From contig NZ_JABMKX010000008.1 of NCBI RefSeq assembly GCF_013204885.1, positions 248,001 through 312,000 of the forward strand: a DNA stretch of 64,000 nucleotides, read 5' to 3'. The notes beneath the pieces were generated by a model. The model ran no database searches. It had not been told where the DNA came from and saw only the letters and a list, made by a program, of their open reading frames with translations. Shown here piece by piece: positions 58,656 through 64,000 of this stretch. Source of the stretch: Paenibacillus tritici. GTDB taxonomy: Bacteria > Bacillota > Bacilli > Paenibacillales > Paenibacillaceae. The position numbers were made by a program, and so were the translations under genes. Position 1 is the stretch's first letter, and every line of letters begins with the position of its first letter.

Positions 58656-61067
58656 ATGGACAATATAGAGGCCAAATATAATGCGGCTCTGGCGTATATT
58701 GAGGAACTTAAGCAGGAAGTCACCCGATTGAGAAGTCTGTTGGAGCTTCAGAATGACCATACCACAAGTACTAATGCACAAATAACAGATGCCCCTACCT
58801 CACCGGCAACTAACGTCCACCAGTACTCTACCGTAGAGGACAAGCTCGCCCTATATCAAAGTTATTTTCGCGGCAGAGAAGATGTATACCCGATTCGCTG
58901 GAGCAACAAGCAAGGCAAGTCCGGATATTCGCCCGCCTGCGCCAATGAGTGGACTTCCGTCTGCGAGAAACCCCGGGTGAAGTGTTCGGTCTGCAAACAC
59001 CAGAGCTTCATGCCCCTTACAAGCGAAGTGCTATCCGCTCATTTAGACGCACGGCAAGACCGAACGGTTGGAATCTATCCCATGCTGCCGGATGAGACCT
59101 GTTGGTTTTTGGCCATAGATTTTGATAAAAACGATTGGAAACAGGATGTCACCTCCTTAATGGAGGTATGTAAAAGTCATGGAATTCCTGCGCTCTTAGA
59201 GCGCTCACGTTCCGGCAACGGGGGGCATGTCTGGATTTTCTTCAGTCAAAAAATAGAGGCAGCTACAGCCAGAAGATTGGGAATGACTCTGCTGAGTTTG
59301 ACCATGAACAAAAGATATCAGATCGGCATGGAATCCTATGACCGTATGTTTCCCAATCAGGATACGCTGCCCAAGGGCGGACTCGGCAACCTCATTGCCC
59401 TTCCTCTTCAAGGCGGGCCGCGTAAACAAGGGAACAGTGTCTTTGTGAATGAACGCTTTGAGCCCTATGCTGATCAATGGGGTATATTATCCGAGCTTGG
59501 CAAGCTGGACGAAGACATGGTGAAGCAATTTATATATAAGCACGGGGAGCGCGGACTTTTTAACAATGACCGTCTTACAGCGGGGTTAGACCACGAAACA
59601 GATGGATTAACCTTGTTACATGAGATTCCGGTTCAGACCGGAGAGGTCATGATTGAACCTATGCCTGCTGAAATACAGATTCTGCAATCGGATCGTCTGT
59701 ACATCCCCAAGTCTGGGCTTCCTTCAAGTGCAATTCATGCTCTGATCAAAACTGCTTCCTTCTCCAACCCGGATTTTTATAAAGCACAAGCCATGCGGCT
59801 CTCCACCTACGGTAAACCCCGGGTGATTTCATGCGCAGAAGACCAAGATGATTACGTGATTCTTCCGAGGGGATGTTTGCAAGATGTGTTATCTTTTTTC
59901 GAGCTTAATCAGGTCAAGGTATCGCTTAAGGATCAACGTTCGTCTGGAACTTCTATCGAGGCAGAGTTCACCGGTACACTGACCACTCTTCAGGATACAG
60001 CCGCCAGAGCGATTCTAAGCCGGGACATAGGCGTTCTATCAGCGGCAACCGCATTTGGCAAAACGGTCGTAGCCGCCAGCATCATCGCTTCAAGAAAGAC
60101 AAATACCCTTATTCTGGTGCATCGCCGGGAGCTTATGGAGCAATGGCAGGAACGCTTGCAAACCTTTCTTAACGTGCCAAAACAGGCGATCGGATTGATC
60201 GGCGGCGGCAAAAACAAGCGGACCGGCATGATCGACATTGCTGTCATTCAGAGCCTCAACTATAAAGGGGAGGTTAAACCTTTCGTTAGTGAATACGGCC
60301 AGGTCATTGTGGATGAGTGCCACCACGTATCCGCCTACAGCTTCGAACAGGTTCTGCGGGAAGTCAAAGGAAAGTATGTATTCGGCTTAACTGCCACTCC
60401 TAAACGCCAGGATGGACAAGAAGCCATCGTACGGTTCCAGCTTGGACCTGTGCTATTGAAAGTGGATGCCAAAACCTTAAGCAGTTCCAGAGGATTTTCG
60501 TTAAGCGTCGTTCCCCGGTATACCCATTTTCAGCTCAAGCCAGGGGAGCAGGCTGCAGGCATTCAGGAGATCTATCAGCAGCTTGTAGATCACGAGGAAC
60601 GTAACACGCTTATTTTTGACGATTTACTTACCTGTCTGGATGAAGGCCGCTCTCCGCTGCTGCTGGTTGAACGGACCGCACATGCTGAATATTTTGCAGA
60701 GCGATTGCAGCCTTTTGCCAAAAACGTAATTATGCTCAGAGGCGGAATGGGAAAAAAGCAGAGGGAGGCTCTCCGTGCCCAAATCGCTTCTATTCCCGAT
60801 GATCAAGAGCGTGTAGTTATCGCTACGGGTAAGCTAATCGGTGAAGGCTTCGATGATGCCAGACTGGACACCTTGTTTCTCGTCCATCCGATCTCCTGGT
60901 CAGGTACCTTGCAGCAATATGCAGGCCGCCTGCACCGGAGTCATGCGAATAAAGAAGAAGTGAGAATATATGATTATATCGACCTTCAGGTCCCTATGCT
61001 GATGGCGATGTTCAAGAAAAGAGTGAAGGGCTATCGGAAGATGGGATATAGGGGTGCGGAGCTGTAA
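58656..61067 (+). CDS. Archaeo-eukaryotic primase (AEP)-SF2 helicase fusion, conflict-system type
   Basis: 803 residues. A short coiled coil (~3-32) leads to an AEP primase domain (~60-290). It has a zinc-like Cys cluster (C95, C103, C110, C113), the metal-binding LAIDFD (D155, D157), and RSRSGNGGHVWIFF with the conserved His (~191). This is the primase form found in TOTE-type conflict systems. A superfamily 2 helicase follows: Walker A AATAFGKT (~463-470), DECHH (~553), TATPKR (~579), GEGFDD (~729) and QYAGRLHR (~754). Together it could prime and unwind DNA in defence, repair or element replication. No nuclease domain is fused, and it is monocistronic. A perfect TATAAT lies at 58625-58630. 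Confidence 0.9.
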   Translation: MDNIEAKYNAALAYIEELKQEVTRLRSLLELQNDHTTSTNAQITDAPTSPATNVHQYSTVEDKLALYQSYFRGREDVYPIRWSNKQGKSGYSPACANEWTSVCEKPRVKCSVCKHQSFMPLTSEVLSAHLDARQDRTVGIYPMLPDETCWFLAIDFDKNDWKQDVTSLMEVCKSHGIPALLERSRSGNGGHVWIFFSQKIEAATARRLGMTLLSLTMNKRYQIGMESYDRMFPNQDTLPKGGLGNLIALPLQGGPRKQGNSVFVNERFEPYADQWGILSELGKLDEDMVKQFIYKHGERGLFNNDRLTAGLDHETDGLTLLHEIPVQTGEVMIEPMPAEIQILQSDRLYIPKSGLPSSAIHALIKTASFSNPDFYKAQAMRLSTYGKPRVISCAEDQDDYVILPRGCLQDVLSFFELNQVKVSLKDQRSSGTSIEAEFTGTLTTLQDTAARAILSRDIGVLSAATAFGKTVVAASIIASRKTNTLILVHRRELMEQWQERLQTFLNVPKQAIGLIGGGKNKRTGMIDIAVIQSLNYKGEVKPFVSEYGQVIVDECHHVSAYSFEQVLREVKGKYVFGLTATPKRQDGQEAIVRFQLGPVLLKVDAKTLSSSRGFSLSVVPRYTHFQLKPGEQAAGIQEIYQQLVDHEERNTLIFDDLLTCLDEGRSPLLLVERTAHAEYFAERLQPFAKNVIMLRGGMGKKQREALRAQIASIPDDQERVVIATGKLIGEGFDDARLDTLFLVHPISWSGTLQQYAGRLHRSHANKEEVRIYDYIDLQVPMLMAMFKKRVKGYRKMGYRGAEL

Positions 61068-61103
61068 CAAAGCTTATAAAAATAGTGTTGAAGCATCCAT
61101 AGG

Positions 61104-61496
61104 TTATCTTTCTTTAGAGTGTTCTTTTAGAATATGAGCGGTCATTTCTAATGTAGGTAGACCTTTTGCAATATTCACTATAAACTCAACTGCAAACTCC
61201 CGTTCCATGCTTAAATGGTAGCCATTCATGATTAAAAACGACTTCGTAACCAGATAAGCAGTACGCTTATTTCCATTATGAAAGCAGTGGTTTTTGATCA
61301 GCGATTCCAGTAAAGCAGCCGCCTTATCAAATAAAGTGGGGTACGCATCCTCGCCAAAAACACTTTGCTGCGGCCTATGTACCGCAGATTCCAACAGGCC
61401 GTGATCTTTCACTCCTGCTTGATCTGCGTCGTTCATTCTTTTCATTATAAAATAGTGTGCTGAAATAACCTCTTCCTTTGTAAGAAAGTTAGTCAT
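61104..61496 (-). CDS. doc: Death-on-curing (Doc/Fic-fold) toxin
   Basis: 130 residues. The Doc/Fic active-site motif is HCFHNGNKRTAYL (~71-83), where His is the catalytic base and GNKR binds nucleotide. Doc kinases phosphorylate EF-Tu and block translation. The Asp/Asn position after His-x-Phe-x is Asn here, which is accepted in Doc proteins. The ATG at 61496 is 1 base after the antitoxin stop, the usual antitoxin-first order. It is convergent with the primase-helicase gene. Confidence 0.9.
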   Translation of the reverse strand: MTNFLTKEEVISAHYFIMKRMNDADQAGVKDHGLLESAVHRPQQSVFGEDAYPTLFDKAAALLESLIKNHCFHNGNKRTAYLVTKSFLIMNGYHLSMEREFAVEFIVNIAKGLPTLEMTAHILKEHSKER

Positions 61497-61497
61497 A

Positions 61498-61791
61498 TCA
61501 ACGATCCCTTAGGTCTTCAAGGATACCCAAATCCTCTTCAAACACATCGTAAAACGCCTCCAGCACCTCAGGCCGAACCTGATTGGGCAAATGGCCGATT
61601 CGGTTTTTTCTTAATATTACTTCTCCACGTTCATTTTCAATAAACTCGATTTCATCCCCTTGCGAGACATTCAACTTATCTGCCAGGGCTTTTGGTAAGC
61701 TTACTCCTAAGCTATTCCCCATTCGTCCTATTTTGCGGGAATAGCGAATCACCTTCGATTTGTCCTTTTTCACATTGACCACACCATTCAT
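61498..61791 (-). CDS. AbrB/MazE-type antitoxin
   Basis: 97 residues from ATG 61791, 10 bases after AGGAGG; a longer in-frame start exists 11 codons upstream. The SpoVT-AbrB swapped-hairpin DNA-binding fold is clear (SRKIGRMGNSLGVSLPKALA, then DKLNVSQGDEIEFIENERGE). The tail (VRPEVLEAFYDVFEEDLGIL) would wrap the Doc toxin. Three GTTATAAC boxes upstream are likely its operators. Pairing of Doc with an AbrB-type rather than Phd antitoxin is a known but less common arrangement. Confidence 0.88.
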   Translation of the reverse strand: MNGVVNVKKDKSKVIRYSRKIGRMGNSLGVSLPKALADKLNVSQGDEIEFIENERGEVILRKNRIGHLPNQVRPEVLEAFYDVFEEDLGILEDLRDR

Positions 61792-61829
61792 TTTATTTCT
61801 TCCTCCTATAGTATGCTCATTCACTTCAA

Positions 61830-61862
61830 GTTATAACTTATAACAGTAATAAAAGTTATAAC
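61830..61862. promoter_or_regulatory. Three GTTATAAC boxes, antitoxin operator
   Basis: The palindrome GTTATAAC occurs at 61830-61837 and 61855-61862, and CTTATAAC (one change) at 61837-61844. They lie upstream of the antitoxin start at 61791, over the presumed promoter (CATACTAT). Autoregulation by the toxin-antitoxin complex is inferred. Confidence 0.7.
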
Positions 61863-61888
61863 GTATGTACATTTTATCAGAACCACAT

Positions 61889-61915
61889 AAAAAAGACCAT
61901 CTTCTCAGATGATCT
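61889..61915 (-). terminator. Intrinsic terminator of the dioxygenase gene
   Basis: AGACCATCT (61894-61902) pairs with AGATGATCT (61907-61915) with one G-U pair; leftward TTTTTT follows. Confidence 0.75.
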
Positions 61916-62014
61916 CTTTTGCATATCTCCAGCTTTAATTCTCCAGCTGATTACTAGAAATTATAATTCCTGACTTACCATTGATTCTAAACCACGCACT
62001 ACGTATTCATACCA

Positions 62015-62662
62015 TTAGGAGAGACGATGGGCTTGTCTTCTCATCCACATTGTTGCAACCCATTTTTCACCTTTAATTACTGGTGTACCTGCATGCAAGG
62101 TGAACTCGTTTAATTCATGATTATCGTAAAAATATTCAAAGTAGACCGCCATTCCCTTGTTAGGAAACACAGATAAATTAAGCATAGGGAACTCCGTTTG
62201 TCCGCCCTCCTCCACATCGTTCAAATACAACAGGAGAGTACTAATTCGATTGTTGTTACTAGCTCTACTCGTTTGTGCAAAGAAATCAAAATGAGGTAGA
62301 TACTCTTGACCAGGGGTATAGAGCAAAACTTGCAGACCATCGCCATGCCCGATAGGAATATTCATAATTTGAGAGATTCGTTTCTCGATTCTTGTAACCG
62401 TCTCATTCTCCTCGCAGAACACACCACTGCTCGTCCTAATTTGATTGACCACATGATCTTCACCGATCTTTGAACGTTGCAATCGTTCCCTAGAATGTTC
62501 TATTAGCTCATCGCATTCCTCATCGCTAAGTACATTTCCTAGTAAGACAACCAGTGGTTCCTCATACTTGGCAAGAATTCGAATCTCCCGGTCTTCTGTC
62601 TTAATCGTATTTCCAGCATGTTCAAATATCGTCTGTTCTTTGTCTGTTGTATTCCCTGCCAT
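62015..62662 (-). CDS. 2-oxoglutarate/Fe(II) dioxygenase, prolyl-4-hydroxylase type
   Basis: 215 residues from ATG 62662 (GGGAG 10 bases upstream; an alternative start lies 9 codons earlier). The facial triad is PHFDFF (His, Asp) and LHAGTP (His), with the 2-oxoglutarate Lys/Arg region in KGEKWVATMWMR. EEGGQTEFPML is the family's jelly-roll strand. Similar Bacillus proteins hydroxylate proline, for example on collagen-like peptides or EF-Tu. Single gene. Substrate unknown. Confidence 0.9.
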   Translation of the reverse strand: MAGNTTDKEQTIFEHAGNTIKTEDREIRILAKYEEPLVVLLGNVLSDEECDELIEHSRERLQRSKIGEDHVVNQIRTSSGVFCEENETVTRIEKRISQIMNIPIGHGDGLQVLLYTPGQEYLPHFDFFAQTSRASNNNRISTLLLYLNDVEEGGQTEFPMLNLSVFPNKGMAVYFEYFYDNHELNEFTLHAGTPVIKGEKWVATMWMRRQAHRLS

Positions 62663-62834
62663 ATTTACACAGCTCCCACAGTAGTGCATACATTACAAAA
62701 GTAATATACCGTAAAATGGAATTATTTGCTCACATTACTTCAGAAACTTCAAAGACTCTATTAGGGAGATCGAAAAATGTACATAACCATTAGCATGTAT
62801 TCTAATTTCTTTAGTAAATCATGACAAAGGCATA

Positions 62835-62858
62835 AAAAACACCCCTAAGGGTGTTTTT
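62835..62858. terminator. Bidirectional hairpin, ACACCC-arm type
   Basis: AAAAACACCC (62835-62844) pairs with GGGTGTTTTT (62849-62858), loop CTAA. It lies in the 442-base gap between the toxin-44-like locus and the dioxygenase. The rest of this gap (62663-62834) shows no gene; it should contain the dioxygenase promoter. Confidence 0.8.
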
Positions 62859-62919
62859 CACTGATACTCCATATGGAGCCGCTTCGTGGCAAAATCCACA
62901 ATCCGACGCCGTATGATGC

Positions 62920-63075
62920 TTAGAATATTTGGGGAGGTAGCATAGACTCATAACCTATGCAATCATATTTATTTTCATTCAATATCCAAGTTATCTTTTC
63001 TTTACCTGCAGAGACTTCAGTTACTTTTATCAACTCTGCTTTACAGCTCTTGGCAAGATAATAAGTTTTGTAAAA
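62920..63075 (-). pseudogene. Start-less coding remnant next to the toxin gene
   Basis: A 51-codon open stretch reads FYKTYYLAKSCKAELIKV, then TEVSAGKEKITWIL and NENKYDCIGYESMLPPQIF before a stop at 62920-62922. It is bounded upstream by an in-frame TAG at 63076-63078 and has no ATG, GTG or TTG with a ribosome binding site near its beginning. The composition looks like real protein. It lies 29 bases after the toxin stop, where an immunity gene would be expected. It may be the 3' end of a deleted gene. Confidence 0.4.
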
Positions 63076-63104
63076 CTATGTTCTATTCTCAAACTACCAT
63101 GTAT

Positions 63105-63905
63105 TTACTGTGACTCATAATTCCCTTGATTTACAGCTTGTCTATCCGCTGCATCATCGGGTCCATTTCCCCATACATAGCCAGCTCCATCTGCTCCAGC
63201 GTATAGAGCCGATAAAGAGAATAAAACACTACCTGTAAATCCATAATTATAGTTGCCAAACCACTCTGAAGTATGTAGTTCGTTATTATATTTTAATGAC
63301 ATAGTCCATTGTTTGTAGTAAGGAGTATATCCTGGAACTGATTTGTAGTCCCAAGCACCACCCGCCTGAACTCTTGCTACCCAGTACCCAAAAGTTGCAC
63401 TATATGCGGCTTCCGGATCTCCAAAAATACCACCAGCTAATGACTGATAATAGTTAATCATTTGATTTCTATTTGTATAAGCTATGTTATAAGCACTTAA
63501 TGTTGGAGGAGCTCCGGGATCACTAAAAGGAACTACAAATGAAAGTTCATTTGTTCTTTCTTGGTCTTTCTCGAATACATCTCTAATTACCTCTTCTTTT
63601 GTGCCAATTTTCACATTGAAATCCTTATCGAAATGTATCCCGCCGATTTCAATGGCAAAGTTGATACTGTCCATATTTTCAAGATATTTATTGAAAAGAA
63701 ATTCATCAACTCCAAGCTGAAGAGCATTAGTATTAATTGCAATTTTTCCCGCGTTATCAATCATTGCTAGTCCCTTCGATACTACAGTTTGATGAATCTC
63801 CATAATCTCATCGTTTTTACTTTTATTTTCATTTTGTGGACTTGCTGAAACCAAGCTTGAAATTAGAAAAAACATTAAAGTGGCCAAGGTGAATATTTTC
63901 TTCAT
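63105..63905 (-). CDS. Secreted protein with polymorphic toxin type 44-like domain
   Basis: 266 residues from ATG 63905; the ribosome binding site is weak (AGGC). Signal peptide ~1-21 (FTLATLMFFLISSLVSA). A ~110-residue N-terminal region (IHQTVVSKGLAMIDNAGKIA) has no recognised domain. The C-terminal ~110 residues carry the type-44 toxin pattern: GGAWDYKSVPGYTPYYKQW, FGNYNYGFTGSVL and the ending GNGPDDAADRQAVNQG. That domain is predicted to be a protease- or nuclease-like effector in polymorphic toxins. Here it is exported by the general pathway with no LXG, WXG or trafficking module. Very A/T-rich. No intact immunity gene is seen beside it. Confidence 0.7.
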   Translation of the reverse strand: MKKIFTLATLMFFLISSLVSASPQNENKSKNDEIMEIHQTVVSKGLAMIDNAGKIAINTNALQLGVDEFLFNKYLENMDSINFAIEIGGIHFDKDFNVKIGTKEEVIRDVFEKDQERTNELSFVVPFSDPGAPPTLSAYNIAYTNRNQMINYYQSLAGGIFGDPEAAYSATFGYWVARVQAGGAWDYKSVPGYTPYYKQWTMSLKYNNELHTSEWFGNYNYGFTGSVLFSLSALYAGADGAGYVWGNGPDDAADRQAVNQGNYESQ

Positions 63906-64000
63906 AAAATAGCCTGCCTAGAATAAAATGGTAGTAAATACACCCTATACTAAATAAAATAAATGGGATATAGGCATTGGGTCCGATTTACTTGGGAGAA

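Noticed and set aside
1..64000. tRNA, rRNA, insertion sequences or prophage structural genes
   Set aside because: No tRNA-like cloverleaf ends, rRNA cores, transposase or integrase motifs or capsid/tail genes were recognised.

Overview
The window reads as a Paenibacillus-type chromosome (inference from content: three large SLH-domain surface proteins, a LysM/GH18 spore-cortex enzyme, YesS/LplB-type sugar uptake genes, many carbohydrate-active enzymes, strong AGGAGG ribosome binding sites and frequent TTG/GTG starts). No rRNA, tRNA, CRISPR array, transposase or integrase was seen.

Layout. 1-11 kb: end of an unrecognised gene, an AraC/GyrI-type regulator, an SLH surface protein with repeated Ig-like domains, a small Lsm-like protein, a SleL/YaaH-type spore hydrolase and a GH3 beta-glucosidase with permuted domains. 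11.2-19.7 kb: a radical SAM DNA-repair gene pair under a promoter whose 17-bp spacer contains a LexA (SOS) box, phosphoketolase, a membrane-anchored unknown, a GntR/UTRA regulator and an orphan SARP-like response regulator. 19.7-31.7 kb: a lectin/SLH surface protein, a GNAT gene broken by one frameshift, a GH94 disaccharide phosphorylase, an RlaP-like nucleotidyltransferase and two translationally coupled WYL regulators. 31.7-35.5 kb, visibly more A/T-rich: a beta-propeller protein, DUF6809, a tiny XRE regulator with two TACG-N6-CGTA operators, and an ABC-type ATPase plus PIN-like nuclease cassette that is the best candidate here for an undescribed defence or toxin module. 35.6-41 kb: PL1 pectate lyase, DUF948, a YgbA-like protein, a VOC protein and an ECF sigma/anti-sigma pair.

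41.2-52.9 kb is a polysaccharide-utilisation locus: divergent YesS-like membrane AraC regulator, two LplB/YtcP-type permeases, a lipoprotein binding protein, a GH130 phosphorylase and a 1,510-residue surface-anchored PL8 lyase (lyase, two F5/8C domains, three Ig repeats, three SLH). The logic is depolymerisation at the cell wall, ABC uptake of oligosaccharides and cytoplasmic phosphorolysis. 52.9-56.3 kb: a TVP38 membrane protein divergent from a VanR/VanS-like two-component operon with a GNAT gene, sharing three TTCTTAAG boxes.

56.4-64 kb is an accessory block of mostly single-gene units: KGG stress protein, HExxH metallopeptidase, GyrI-like ligand binder, DUF6155, an AEP primase-helicase of the kind found in conflict systems, a Doc/AbrB toxin-antitoxin pair with three GTTATAAC boxes, a 2OG-Fe(II) dioxygenase, and a secreted type-44-like toxin followed by a start-less coding remnant.

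Seven intrinsic-terminator hairpins through the window share the same GACACC/GGTGTC arms. Start codons were chosen by ribosome binding site; several are shorter than the longest open frame.
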